A stretch of DNA of 64,000 nt, taken from contig NW_027330864.1 of the NCBI RefSeq assembly GCF_022965805.1, forward strand, positions 124,001-188,000, in the 5' to 3' direction. Shown piece after piece: positions 11,462 to 23,956 of the stretch. The notes below the pieces were generated by a model, which saw only the letters and a program-made list of their open reading frames with translations, was not told the DNA's origin and did no database searches. Each line of letters begins with the position of its first letter. The stretch's first letter is position 1. The DNA comes from Primulina eburnea. Taxonomy: Eukaryota; Streptophyta; Magnoliopsida; Lamiales; Gesneriaceae. A program made the translations under genes and the position numbers.

Positions 11462-11497
<36 letters not shown>
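11462..11497. repeat. (TA)n microsatellite containing the LTR-B TATA region
   Basis: About 17 TA units. The copy in LTR B2 (about 33179-33228) has about 25, and the one in LTR B3 (about 51855-51872) about 9. Confidence 0.85.
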
Positions 11498-11499
<2 letters not shown>

Positions 11500-11548
11500 C
11501 CACGCAACATACTAGAGTCCAAGTGGCATTCATTCGTTCTGCATGACT

Positions 11549-11831
11549 GGCGCATATGCGCGCACAATTCCGCGCATATGCGCCGAGAGCCTTATCCGTG
11601 CTACCCGACTGCTCGCGCATATGCGCGAACACAAGTCGCGCATATGCGCGATACCTACTGGAGTGCTCGCGCATATGCGCGCACTACTTCGCGCATATGC
11701 GCGAGACTTACAGTCTCGGCATTCATGCTACTGGACATGCCGCGCATGTGCGCGCCTACCCGCCGCGCATGTGCGCGGAAGCTTCTGTCCTATGCGCGCA
11801 TGACTCGCGCATCTCATTGTGCATGTGCGCG
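11549..11831 (-). promoter_or_regulatory. LTR-B U3 palindrome array (GCGCATATGCGC)
   Basis: At least six copies of the perfect palindrome GCGCATATGCGC, plus two GCGCATGTGCGC variants and looser relatives, spaced 20-50 bp apart. In the sense of the element they lie just upstream of the (TA)n TATA region. An enhancer role is inferred from position. The array is CpG-rich in an otherwise AT-rich LTR. Confidence 0.6.
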
Positions 11832-12001
11832 ACTTATTTCTTTGCACACACAATCTACACCTTCCTCATGTGTTTTGGTCCGATCCGTTCCGTCCATATT
11901 TACCGTAATTAATTAATAAATCATTTCAGATTAATTCCAGATTACGGTAATCATACCCAAATCATTTCAGATTATGGTAATTAAATTTTTCGGGCATTAC
12001 A

Positions 12002-12006
12002 ACATG
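12002..12006. repeat. Target-site duplication acatg, right copy
   Basis: Repeats 9634-9638 and marks the outer end of solo LTR B1. Confidence 0.88.
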
Positions 12007-13649
12007 TCTCGATAGAAATTAAATAACGTAATGTACATACAAGTCTGTGCGTACAAACATACACTAGTGTTCAATAACAACTACAAACATAAGTGCTACA
12101 AGGCTAGTAGGAAACACTAGGAATCTTCCACGCCCGAGATCTCCACGCTATAAACTCTCTCTTCCTCGTCGTGACCCTGATCCTGCCCCACCTGTTGCCA
12201 TGCACACATACAGACACGACAACAGCCGGATAACTCCGGTGAGAACATATCCCAGTATAAAACATGGATGCATGCAATGTAATAATCATGCACAAAGCAT
12301 AGCATATATATCAAGTAACATGAATGAAAATCTAAACATGTAGAAGAATACAATTCTGTATTCAACATTTAAATCTTGACTCGACTCGTTTCTAATCTAG
12401 GGATCCCGGTGTGAATAAGACGGTCTGTCACCTACCCAACCACTCAGGGTAACGGTACGTCTTATTCCTAGACTTCGGTCAACTCTGTATCGAGGGTCTA
12501 CACATATAGCAAATCTGCTCCTATGCGTCGATACACCGAAACGTCTAGTTTTGGCAAGTCTGCCAATATCTCCTATCTCAGGACTCGAATATAAATCAAT
12601 AAATAAAACATTACATAATCAAATGTAATACAATCTAGTATGTGATTTAGGGAAACTCGTATCAAATCTGAATCGAGTTGTGAAATCCCAAGACCACATG
12701 AATTATACCTTTCTTGTCGAATAGTCGATCGAAGTCTCAAAGTCGGAATGTCAACTCTGCCAAGATTAATCTGAAATGGGATAATAAATGTGCTATATAT
12801 ATCAAAACACAACTCAACCATCTTGTACAACTCAAGAATCACATTTGGTATCAAATCGACGGCATAACGACGTATTTCTTCAATACCGATAATACAATCT
12901 CACTACAACAATATCATAATCAATCCCAACAACTTATAATCTCATCTAAACATCAATCCACCAGCTAGAATCTGTAAAAGCTTCACATAATACATGCTGG
13001 AATTTCGAACAAAAGCATACGATATCCGAAAATCAATCCGATAGTAAATATAACAAGCTCAAGATATCAAGAACACAATCTAAAGCTCAAATCTGAATTC
13101 TTCCAACACATAACTACCGAAACATGCTGGAAATAACTGAAACTTACATCCTTGAATAGCAAATGACGAGAGGAATTCAAAACCGAAGTCGTATCCGAAA
13201 TCGGATGGCTAACTTCTTCAAAACCACAAGTTCAAATCAAAAAGGACATGAAGCATTCTCCTAAGCATCCTCTCGGCTTTCAGTTTTCTGAAATGGAAGG
13301 AATGAAAGACACATAATCTATATTGCATGGGAAGGAACAAGTGTCTTTATTTTTCAACTAGCACGTATGACCGCGGGTGCGGTAGCTTAGGAGCGGGGGT
13401 GCGCTGTGCTCACGGCAGCCCCATGATTTTCCAAAATTCGATGACCGCGGGTGCGGTCATGTTATTACCGCGGGTGCGGTGTCTGTTCGCACGATTTCAC
13501 CAATTTTCTATCAAGGCACCGTGGGTGCGGTCCTTCCTGTACCGCGGGTGCGGTGTGGCTTCGGCCCTGCTGCTGAACATCTCATAATTCATGCATTCTT
13601 ATTTCTACAATTCTAACATCAATAATACTGATAATTCTCGAGCCTTACA
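12002..13649 (-). mobile_element. A2 5' LTR, remainder
   Basis: Continues the family A LTR after the B insertion and ends CTCGAGCCTTACA at 13649. CCGCGG-centred repeats lie at about 13370-13555. The following five bases (actac, 13650-13654) continue a family E LTR, so A2 appears to have inserted into E; the matching left duplication is not preserved. It is essentially the same sequence as 33736-35383, at a constant offset of 21734. Confidence 0.9.
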
Positions 13650-14022
13650 ACTACAATCATAAGTCTCATCAATTGCAAATATCAATGCAATAAGTAAAAG
13701 TATGTGATTTAAGGAAACTCGAGTCAAACCTCACTCGAGTTGTGCAATCCCAACTCAACATTAATTTATACCTTTCTTTCTGATACTCTGACTCTGTCGA
13801 AGTCTTGAACCCCAAGTCTGTCAATACTCAGTCTGACAATAACAATATCGAGGGTACGGTATCAATATACCACTCAATCAATACTGGATATAATCAGAAT
13901 TCAATCAAATTCTGTTTCAATATCATAACATCATATTTCCAACATATCCAGCACTACCATATCAGTCAGATACCAATTCTAACATCTCATAATCAATAAT
14001 AACTCAATTCTGATATCAAGTC
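13650..14022 (-). mobile_element. Family E 3' LTR, copy I, first fragment
   Basis: Matches 40916-41288 of the complete E 5' LTR. It is split at 14022 by Copia element F and resumes at 23952. The U5 end of this LTR (about 965 bp) is missing to the left, beyond A2. Confidence 0.85.
14018..14022. repeat. Target-site duplication aagtc, left copy (element F)
   Basis: aagtc precedes the TGAAAGC end of F and recurs at 23952-23956. The empty site is seen uninterrupted near 35753-35757. Confidence 0.9.
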
Positions 14023-16100
14023 TGAAAGCGGACCGGTTACGGAGGCCGGAAACGCAACGGAAGTCAAAAATTAAATTTTATAGCTCAAAAATTTCGGCCC
14101 CCACATTTATTTGTGTAATATTTACAAACAACACCAAAACATACATAGGGTGTTAGAAATTTCATTACCTATCAACTTCAAGAAGTTGATGATGGCACCA
14201 ACTTTGTTGTGAACAACAAAGCTCTTCAAATGGAAGACAAGTCTACAAGCTCACCTTTTCCTCTTCAAGAATTAGGCCCACCACTTAGCTATGTAAATCC
14301 CCTCTAGTTTTGCACTAGAAAAACTTGAGGATTTTTCAAAGAGAATGATTTTTGCTCTCCAAAATGAAGAACAAAACTTGAAAAATGAGAGAGAAAACCA
14401 CCCCCAAAAAATCGGCCAAGTGAAGTGTGAGATGAGTGTGGGAGACTAGCCTAGGTTGTTGTGTAAAGTTGTCTCTCAAAAGTTGCATGCTTTTGGAATT
14501 TTTTAATAAAAAGTAATCAACAACCTTTCACCTCCCAAACATGCAAACCCTAGCATGTCTCACATATATTATATGGTTTTTAACACATTAAAAACCATAG
14601 ACTAAATTTTTATTATATCAAACACATTTGAGATTAATTAAATATTACTTGATTTTACTCAAGTCCCACTAGTTAAATAATTATTTAAATTGAGCTCTAC
14701 AAGACTCAATATTATTTGATTAATTCAACACTTGAATTAATTTAATTATTTAGACTCTACTAGGTCCACTAGTGTTTAATTAATTCAACACTTGAATTAA
14801 TTTAATTTAGTCCACAATAATGTTTATGAAAATCACAATTTTCAACTATATTATTTACTTGGCCAAATTTTAATCTTAGGAACACTTCCATAAATTAAAA
14901 TTTATATTTCTCTCTTAGAAGTCATACTTCTATTTTCTTTACGCTTATAAACACATTTATAAGCCGTTCAACACATTGAACTATTTTACTTCTCTTCGGG
15001 ATTTACAAAGCAAGTACTTGTGTGGCCCTCAATGGTTCATTGATACAACTAGCCGTGGGTTCACATCTCAATGTGATTCGGACTAAGCATGTCCTTATTC
15101 GAGCATACCCCAATTGCTCCATTCTTACTTATCAACTCCTTGATAGTAAGAACGTCAGAACTCAAGTCTGATAGTACCCAACCAATCACGTTAAACGCCT
15201 AGCAGCATCGCTTACGTTATTCCCTAGGTATCACATGATAGTGCCAGCAAGAACCATTCAATTATGGTTAGCGTACAGTACGGTCCCTTCAACTCATATA
15301 TCCCGACCGACTCGACAACTATTGGTCTATCGAGAGTTGTCAATGAATCGATACTATGTGTCATGTTGTGGTTGCATCGATGGTGTAATCTATGAAACCC
15401 CTTTCATAATTACCACCATACTCTGATCAGAGATTTCAACCCACACATACATGAAAAACACATAGGATATCCATACCCGTAGGTAAGCGGTGAATCCCCG
15501 GCTACAATGCATCGACTCCTATATGTTTCGCCGTAACACCCAACCTTGCCACCTGATGACCCCATAAGAGTCGGTAAACAAGTCAAAGTGAAACGCTAGC
15601 ATATAGAGTCTCAATGTTGTCCCGGGTCATAAGGACTAATGGTGTACAACCATAAACTAGGACTTTTCCACTCGATAAGTGAGAACCACTTGGAAAGTCC
15701 TTTATAGAGGGTTGTTCAGTGCACTCTACCAGGAGCACCTATCTGCATGCTCGGACATCACAATGTCCCCTACCAATGAAACATGGTACTAACATCGCAG
15801 ATACTAGTCTCTAACTCGAGCGGCCTTTATCCTTCTTAGTGGCGGCTGAATCGACTAGGAACGGTTTAGAATATACAGTATTCCAAATATGAGTTTCATG
15901 ATACTCATCATATGAGCATCTCATATTCTTTCTACTATTTGTATATTCAAGGACTTTATCTATGCAACAAGCATGGGTATAAAGATAAAGATGCGCCAAA
16001 TTAATAAATTGAAATATTATTAAAATAAAGATCGTTTATACAAAGAGTTTCATTGTGAACAGTCGGCCAACACTTGGCTCGACGTGCACCTACTCTAACA
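14023..16100 (-). mobile_element. Element F 3' LTR
   Basis: Plus-strand ends are TGAAAGCGGACC and ACTCTAACA; sense start is TGTTAGAGTAGG. 2078 bp, equal to the other LTR. No protein-coding content was recognised; the 63- and 62-residue frames inside it are repeated in the other LTR and have no family features. Confidence 0.93.
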
Positions 16101-16112
16101 ATCTCCCACTTG
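16101..16112 (-). other. Polypurine tract of element F
   Basis: The sense strand reads AAGTGGGAGAT directly before the 3' LTR start TGTTAGAG, 3 nt beyond the pol stop. Confidence 0.8.
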
Positions 16113-16114
16113 CA

Positions 16115-17830
16115 CTAGAGCCAACTACCTATATGCTTTAGACCCATTGATTCGCGATGCTTCTCGAACGATGGTCCTGGTAAAGGCTTAGTTAGTGGAT
16201 CAGCAACATTATCTGCGGAACCGACTTTGTCAATCACGACATCTCCTCTTTCCACGATCTCTCTGAGGATGTGGTACTTTCTCAATACGTGTTTGGACTT
16301 CTGATGAGACCTTGGCTCCTTCGCCTGAGCTATGGCTCCCGTGTTGTCGCACATCACCGGGATAGGAGCAACTCCATTTGGAATGACGCCCAACTCTTGG
16401 ACGAAATTCCTAATCCAAACAGCCTCCTTTGCTGCAGCCGATGCAGCAATGTATTCTGCCTCAGTGGTGGAATCCGCAGTACTGTCTTGCTTGGAACTCT
16501 TCCAAGAGACAGCACCACCATTGAGCATGAATATGAATCCGGAGGTTGACTTCGAGTCATCAACATCGCTTTGGAAGCTAGAGTCGGTATAGCCTTCCAA
16601 TTTTAGTTCTCCACCCCCATAGACCAAAAACAACTTATTGGTCCTTCTCAAATACTTGGGGATGTCTTTCACAGCTTTCCAGTGTGGAAGACCAGGGTTG
16701 GATTGATATCTACTCACTACACTTAGTGCAAATGCCACGTCAGGACGTGTAGATATCATCCCATACATGATACTACCAATAGCCGAAGCATACGGAATTC
16801 GTGTCATCGCCGCTATCTCTGCATCAGTCTTGGGAGACATAGACTTGGATAGGGACACGCCATGACACATTGGTAGATGTCCTCTCTTGGACTCATCCAT
16901 CGAGAACCGCTTCACGATGGTATCAATGTATGTGGACTGGGTGAGACCAAGCAATCTTCTTGATCTATTTCTATAGATCTGTATTCCCAATACAAAAGAT
17001 GCTTCACCCAAGTCCTGCATTGAGAACTTACTTGCTAACCATATCTTAGTTGATTGCAACATTCCTACATCATTCCCAATGAGTAGAATGTCATCAACAT
17101 AAAGAACTAGGAATGTCACAGCACTCCCACTGACCTTCTTATACACACAGGGTTCCTCAGGATTCTTAGTAAAACCAAACTCTTTGATTGTACTATCGAA
17201 TCTGAGGTTCCAGCTCCTCGATGCCTTCTTAAGACCATAAATAGATCTTTGAAGTTTGCATACCATATGCTCACTTCCGATGGATGTGAACCCTTCAGGT
17301 TGAGACATGTAAATTTCTTCCTTAATATCCCCATTAAGGAAGGCTGTCTTCACATCCATCTGCCATATCTCATAGTCATACCATGCAGCTATGGCTAGCA
17401 ATATCCTAATGGACTTGAACATCGCAACTGGAGAAAAGATTTCCTCATAGTCAACACCTTGCCTTTGAGTATACCCTTTTGCTACCAATCGCGCCTTGAA
17501 GGTCAATACCTTCCCATCCGCCCCAAGTTTCCTCTTGTAAATCCATTTACACCCTATGGGAACAATTCCCTCAGGTGGATCCACGAGATTCCACACTTGA
17601 TTCGAATGCATGGAATTCATCTCAGATTCCATTGCTTCAAGCCACTTGGATGAATCGGCATCCGATAACGCTTCCTTGAAAGTCCTTGGATCACATCCAA
17701 GGTTAGGCTCATCATGGCCCTCTTCAAGAAGCAGACCATACCTCACAGGTGGTCTCGAGACTCTCTTGGTTCTTCTAGGAGCTTGTATCTCCTCACTTGG
17801 CTTCTCGGGTGTGGGTTCTACAACTGTGGG
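16115..17830 (-). pseudogene. Element F reverse transcriptase-RNase H half of pol
   Basis: Copia RT-RNase H. Its first Met codon is at 17746, but the frame is open from about 17830, and TPEKPSEEIQAPRRTKR before that Met is normal inter-domain polyprotein. Markers are WIYKRKLGADGKV, ARLVAKGYTQRQGVDYEE, QMDVKTAFLNG, the catalytic VLYVDDILLIGND (about residue 210 from the Met), GSIMYGMISTRPDVAFA, RNase H TDSSFQSDVDDSKSTSGF, and the C-terminal DPLTKPLPGPSFEKH. YVDDILLIGND with PLPGPSFEKH resembles the Angela clade. It is separated from the gag-IN half by a single one-base frameshift near 17836 and is otherwise intact. In a working element it copies packaged RNA into DNA inside cytoplasmic particles. 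Confidence 0.92.
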
Positions 17831-20052
17831 TGTCCTCGAACCTCTTCGAGTTCTATCATCTCGCCTTTTCTATCTAATAGAAATTCCTTTTCCAAAAAGG
17901 TTGCGTTCCTAGAAACAAACACCTTTGTTTCTTGGGGATGATAGAAATAATATCCAATGGAATTTCTTGGATATCCCACAAAGTAGCATAAAATGGATCG
18001 ACTATCCAATTTATCTCCCACTGTCTGCTTCACATAAGCAGGACACCCCCATATTTTAAGATAAGAATACTTGGGAGGCTTACCCATCCATATCTCATAT
18101 GGAGTCTTGTCAACTGCCTTTGTATGGACATTGTTCAACAACAGTGCCGCTGTTTCAAGCGCATATCCCCAAAAGGATGGCGGCAACTCCGTGAACCCCA
18201 TCATAGACCGAACCATGTCCATCAAAGTCCGGTTACGACGCTCCGAAACACCATTCAACTGCGGTGTAGCGGGCGGAGTCCACTGCGAGAGAATCCCATT
18301 CTCTCTAAGATACTCTTGGAACTCGGCACTCAAGTACTCACCACCTCGATCCGATCGAAGTGTCTTGATGCTTCGTCCCAATTGATTCTCTACTTCACTT
18401 CTGAATTCTTTGAACTTTTCAAAGGCTTCAGACTTGTATTTCATCAAATACACATACCCATACCTCGAATGGTCATCGGTAAAGGTGATGAAGTAGGCAT
18501 GTCCATGCTTAGTGGTGATGCTAAGTGGACCGCACACATCGGTATGGATCAAATCCAATAACCCTTTGGCTCGCTCCGCATGGCCCTTAAAGGGAATTTT
18601 GGTCATCTTTCCTTTCAGACAGGATTCACAAGTCGTGAGAGCGTTAATATCAGACATATCAAACATGCCAACTCCCACTAGCTTGTTCATCCTTCTTGAG
18701 GAAATATGTCCTAATCGAGCATGCCATAATTGTGCCGAATTAAGAGTATCTTGTTTGCGCTTATTTGTTGTTGTTATCGTTTGGACATTGTTAAGTGGAA
18801 TATCTTTTAATTTTAAGGTGTAGAGATTGTTTTCAAGTTCACCGGTACCAACTAAACATTCATTCTTGTAAATATTGCAAACACCTTTGCCAAATAAACA
18901 AGAATATCCATCAATATCAAGCATAGGAATGGAAATAATGTTTTTAATCAAGTCTGGTACGAACAAAACATCTCTTAATACAAACTTAAAATCATTGTTC
19001 AAAATTAAACAAATATCTCCTACGACTTTGGCAGCAACTCTTGCTCCATTGCCCATCCTTAAGAAGGTCTCACCCTCTCGGAGCCTCCTACTTCTTCCCA
19101 TCGCCTGCAAGTCATTACAGAGATGTGAGCCACAGCCGGTATCCAATACCCAAGAAGTAGAGTTAATCGAGATATTTACTTCAATAAAGAACATACCTTT
19201 GCCAGAACCCTTCTGCGCAAGATATTCCCTGCAGTTACGCCTCCAATGTCCAGGCTTCTTGCAGTGGTGACAGATGTCAACAGTCTTTTCAGCCTTCACT
19301 GACGCGGCTGCCACAACGAGACTCGGACTCTGCCTCTTCAAGGGCACGCTCTTCTTGGTACGCTGGAAAGAACGCTTCTTTCCCTTCCCAGGTGGACCGG
19401 TCTTCGTGCCAGATGAAGAGCCCACATAAAGAACCTGCTTCTCCTTTTTGATGGTGGACTCAAAAGTCACAAGCATGTTCACCAACTCTTCAAGGCTGGG
19501 CTCGAGCTTGTTCATATTGAAGTTCACAACGAAAGGATCGAAAGAGCTAGGCAGCGATAGCAGCAACACATCAGTGGTCAACTCCGAAGGCAACACCAAA
19601 TCCATGCCTACGAGCTTGTCCACGAGCCCAATCAACTTTAGGCCATGCTCATGGACCGAAGTCCCATCTCGCATGCGTAAAGTGATGAGCTCCTTTACTG
19701 TGGCATGCCTCAAAGGCCGAGTCTGCTCTCCGAAGAGCTCCTTGAGGTGCATATGAATGTCAGCAGCATTCTTTGCATCCTCGAATCGCCTTTGCAGCTC
19801 ATCGTTCATTGAAGCCTGCATATAACACTTCGCCTTCAAGTCATGGTCACACCATTCCTTGTAGGTCTGCAATTCCTCAGGAGTGCAGCCTATAGGAGCC
19901 TCAGCAGGGGGCGCCTCAGTCAGTGTATACGCGATCTTCTCCGAGTTTAGGACAATCTTTAAATTTCTTAGCCAAGTGATATAGTTTGGTCCGGTTAGAA
20001 TGTGTTTTTCGAGAATTACGGAAAACGGGTTGCGAATTGATGACATTGTCAA
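17818..20052 (-). pseudogene. Element F gag-protease-integrase half (744 aa)
   Basis: Start MTMSSIRNPFSV. Domains in order: Copia gag (LTGPNYITWLRNLKIVL; about residues 1-240), zinc knuckle CHHCKKPGHWRRNC (about 260), aspartic protease VLDTGCGSHLC (about 305), integrase zinc domain (HARLGHISSRRM ... CESCLKGK), and catalytic core with DVCGPL, FTDDHSRYG, LRSDRGGEY and the Glu-bearing GVSERRNRTLMDM. The tail FVSRNATFLEKEFLLD leads into the RT half. The frame ends after EEVRGHPQL because of a one-base shift. The downstream half continues in the adjacent frame, so this was one polyprotein. The start is preceded by a 1.8-kb leader. Confidence 0.93.
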
Positions 20053-21859
20053 AGATTTGTACTGAAAAGTAAAACAGATAAATGTTAATGACTATTTTAA
20101 AATATTTAATAAGATATAAAGTTTGGACTTTTACTTTATAAATTATCGCTCCCACTGTTTTGACATTTTCACTACCCTCTAGTGAAAACGGGAAACACTT
20201 TCCTCAGTAGGTACGTAAGGTCCAATTAGCGAATTGTGATCCCGAATAATATCGGCCATCACAACTCCTAAAAGGTAGTTTCCAATTGCATCGCCATGCA
20301 ACCCTCTACGTATTCTTTTGTCTCACGTTTGATTAGGACCCAATAATATGACGTCGTTCATCTTTACGTGTCAAGCCTAACCCATCGATATTGAACCTTA
20401 ATGGACGGTCGCCATGAGTTCCCTCAATAATATGAGCCGAAATCATGGGAGTTCCACGTAGTTCACATCACCATGTCAATGGATGTCACAGCTTTCCGGC
20501 ACCCAGGGCCCCCTCAATAATATGAGCCGAGCCCCGAGTACGGGTAGCGTTCATCATGCATCCATTGTCGATGGAAGACAAGGAAATTATAAACAAATTT
20601 ATAATTCTCCTTTTCGGACTTGATATTAATTTTGAATCTTATTCAAAATGAGGGTTTTTAATTTTGAAAGGTCTCATCATTAATTTTATTTTAAAAGCTC
20701 GCCATGTTTGATCGTATGTTTGCCGGATTCATGCAACTTTGTTATTATAATAATAATAACGCACATACTCATTATTTATAACATATCATGCATATATTAT
20801 AAATAGAAAACAGTACAAGGATGATCAATCGCCCCAAAACTAATGGCCCGTGTGAGCCAAACACGGGCCTAGGTCCAATCCTAGGGTAAATGCAGGGATG
20901 CAATGCAACTAAATTATTACATTAGCATCCAATATTACATGTCTTCGATCTTCATAATCACCAAGGCCACCATCTTCCAATCTTGATCTTCCACTATTCT
21001 AATATTTACATTTAAATATCCATGGCACATAGGGATACATCTCATGGGGGGTGGGAACGGGCCATAAACCAAGCCCACTTTATAAATTGATAATTATTAC
21101 AATCATACAACACAAATATCCTAGCATACACCTAGCAAATTGGGCTTGGGCTTTTGATCATCCTTCATGCACAATATCATATATCATACACCGTCAATTA
21201 ATTATCACCATAATTAATTGATCCAATATTATATATCTTGATCCAATCACTAACCGCCACAATTATAAATTAAATTAACAAAGTATACAAACAACTTTGT
21301 CTACTTTCAAATTAATTTATTTATAATCGAATTTCTTGTAAATCACAATTTACTATAAATAATTAAAGTCCCACTTCAATTATTTATTTTATGAGAAAAT
21401 ATGTGCAACAATTGTAAATTTAAACTTAAGGGCCCAAAAACCATTTTTTTTTCACCAAAAATTATTTTGGCCCATTTAAATTTCACAAATTATGTTGGCC
21501 ATCCAATGGCCCAACAACTCAAGGCCCATGACACTAAGATTGTCCAAAACATTTTTGGAAAATCTAGTCGTCATCGTCGTCGCCGGAGCTCCGTCGCCGG
21601 ATTCCGGCAACAACAAAAAAAATTTTTTTTTTATTAAAAACCGAAGCATTTCGGGCAGCCCCTTGGGCTGCCCCTCGGCTGCCCGAAATTTTCGGGCAGC
21701 CCCTCAGGCAGCCCTCGGGCAGCCCCTAAAAATATTTTTTTTTTTTGTTGTTTTTCAAAATTTCGGTCCTTGAGTTTTCTTGCACAAAAAAATCTCAAAC
21801 GGTTAGAAATCGATCTCAACATAATATTATGCAAATATTACACAAAAACCGTAACCATA
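20053..21859 (-). other. Element F 5' leader between PBS and gag, no gene
   Basis: 1.8 kb without a recognisable gene. Features include repeats of ccctcaataatatgagccga (two at about 20424-20530), GCCGGA-rich sequence at 21567-21611, A8/T10 runs at 21616-21634, and several gggcagccc(c) repeats at 21650-21728. Long non-coding leaders are usual in this Copia group; packaging or translation roles are not visible here. Confidence 0.7.
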
Positions 21860-21871
21860 GCTCGGATACCA
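21860..21871 (-). other. Primer-binding site of element F
   Basis: The sense strand reads TGGTATCCGAGC, two bases from the LTR. It matches the initiator tRNA-Met complement TGGTATCAGAGC except for one base. Confidence 0.8.
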
Positions 21872-21873
21872 CT

Positions 21874-23951
21874 TGAAAGCGGACCGGTTACGGAGGCCGG
21901 AAACGCAACGGAAGTCAAAAATTAAATTTTATAGCTCAAAAATTTCGGCCCCCACATTTATTTTTGTAATATTTACAAACAACACCAAAACATACATAGG
22001 GTGTTAGAAATTTCATTACCTATAAACTTCAAGAAGTTGATGATGGCACCAACTTTGTTGTGAACAACAAAGCTCTTCAAATGGAAGACAAGTCTACAAG
22101 CTCACCTTTTCCTCTTCAAGAATTAGGCCCACCACTTAGCTATATAAATCCCCTCTAGTTTTGCACTAGAAAAACTTGAGGATTTTTCAAAGAGAATGAT
22201 TTTTGCTCTCCAAAATGAAGAACAAAACTTGAAAAATGAGAGAGATAACCACCCCCAAAAAATCGGCCAAGTGAAGTGTGAGATGAGTGTGGGAGACTAG
22301 CCTAGGTTGTTGTGTAAAGTTGTCTCTCAAAAGTTGCATGCTTTTGGAATTTTTTAATAAAAAGTAATCAACAACCTTTCACCTCCCAAACATGCAAACC
22401 CTAGCATGTCTCACATATATTATATGGTTTTTAACACATTAAAAACCATAGACTAAATTTTTATTATCTCAAACACATTTGAGATTAATTAAATATTACT
22501 TGATTTTACTCAAGTCCCACTAGTTAAATAATTATTTAAATTGAGCTCTACAAGACTCAATATTATTTGATTAATTCAACACTTGAATTAATTTAATTAT
22601 TTAGACTCTACTAGGTCCACTAGTGTTTAATTAATTCAACACTTGAATTAATTTAATTTAGTCCACAATAATGTTTATGAAAATCACAATTTTCAACTAT
22701 ATTATTTACTTGGCCAAATTTTAATCTTAGGAACACTTCCATAAATTAAAATTTATATTTCTCTCTTAGAAGTCATACTTCTATTTTCTTTACGCTTATA
22801 AACACATTTATAAGCCGTTCAACACATTGAACTATTTTACTTCTCTTCGGGATTTACAAAGCAAGTACTTGTGTGGCCCTCAATGGTTCATTGATACAAC
22901 TAGCCGTGGGTTCACATCTCAATGTGATTCGGACTAAGCATGTCCTTATTCGAGCATACCCCAATTGCTCCATTCTTACTTATCAACTCCTTGATAGTAA
23001 GAACGTCAGAACTCAAGTCTGATAGTACCCAACCAATCACGTTAAACGCCTAGCAGCATCGCTTACGTGATTCCCTAGGTATCACATGATAGTGCCTGCA
23101 AGAACCATTCAATTATGGTTAGCGTACAGTACGGTCCCTTCAACTCATATATCCCGACCGACTCGACAACTATTGGTCTATCGAGAGTTGTCAATGAATC
23201 GATACTATGTGTCATGTTGTGGTTGCATCGATGGTGTAATCTATGAAACCCCTTTCATAATTACCACCATACTCTGATCAGAGATTTCAACCCACACATA
23301 CATGAAAAACACATAGGATATCCATACCCGTAGGTAAGCGGTGAATCCCCGGCTACAATGCATCGACTCCTATATGTTTCGCCGTAACACCCAACCTTGC
23401 CACCTGAGGACCCCATAAGAGTCGGTAAACAAGTCAAAGTGAAACGCTAGCATATAGAGTCTCAATGTTGTCCCGGGTCATAAGGACTAATGGTGTACAA
23501 CCATAAACTAGGACTTTTCCACTCGATAAGTGAGAACCACTTAGAAAGTCCTTTATAGAGGGTTGTTCAGTGCACTCTACCAGGAGCACCTATCTGCATG
23601 CTCGGACATCACAATGTCCCCTACCAATGAAACATGGTACTCACATCGCAGATACTAGTCTCTAACTCGAGCGGCCTTTATCCTTCTTAGTGGCGGCTGA
23701 ATCGACTAGGAACGGTTTAGAATATACAGTATTCCAAATATGAGTTTCATGATACTCATCATATGAGCATCTCATATTCTTTCTACTATTTGTATATTCA
23801 AGGACTTTATCTATGCAACAAGCATGGGTATAAAGATAAAGATGCGCCAAATTAATAAATTGAAATATTATTAAAATAAAGATCGTTTATACAAAGAGTT
23901 TCATTGTGAACAGTCGGCCAACACTTGGCTCGACGTGCACCTACTCTAACA
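21874..23951 (-). mobile_element. Element F 5' LTR
   Basis: 2078 bp, nearly identical to 14023-16100. By eye the differences are about ten substitutions and no length change. Confidence 0.93.
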
Positions 23952-23956
23952 AAGTC
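23952..23956. repeat. Target-site duplication aagtc, right copy (element F)
   Basis: Repeats 14018-14022 and joins seamlessly to the rest of the family E LTR. Confidence 0.9.

Larger units (their letters stand above)
9639..12001 (-). mobile_element. Family B solo LTR (2363 bp) inside the A2 5' LTR
   Basis: Ends are TGTGGGGACCCGGAC and TTTCGGGCATTACA on the plus strand (TGTAATGCCCGAAA...GTCCCCACA in sense). It is flanked by the 5-bp duplication acatg and has no internal region, PBS or PPT, so it is a solo LTR left by LTR-LTR recombination. Internal features are a 51-bp minisatellite, a (TA)n tract and an array of GCGCATATGCGC palindromes. The copy at 50031-52377 occupies the same target site but still has its internal region. 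Confidence 0.9.
14023..23951 (-). mobile_element. Element F: complete Angela-like Ty1/Copia retrotransposon (9929 bp)
   Basis: Two LTRs of equal length (2078 bp), a PBS, a long leader, gag-PR-IN then RT-RNase H in Copia order, a PPT, and a perfect 5-bp duplication. The empty insertion site is present in the second copy of the block (about 35757), which confirms both boundaries. The LTRs differ at about ten positions by eye, suggesting a fairly recent insertion. The coding region has one visible frameshift. Confidence 0.95.

Noticed and set aside
11543..11916. Overlapping frames of 86-118 residues rich in CAxxR repeats near the LTR-B palindromes
   Set aside because: They translate the GCGCATATGCGC array in several frames at once and recur in every LTR-B copy; no independent coding signal.
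15235..15426. 63-residue frame repeated in both LTRs of F (also 23086-23277)
   Set aside because: Lies inside a non-coding LTR and has no recognisable domain.
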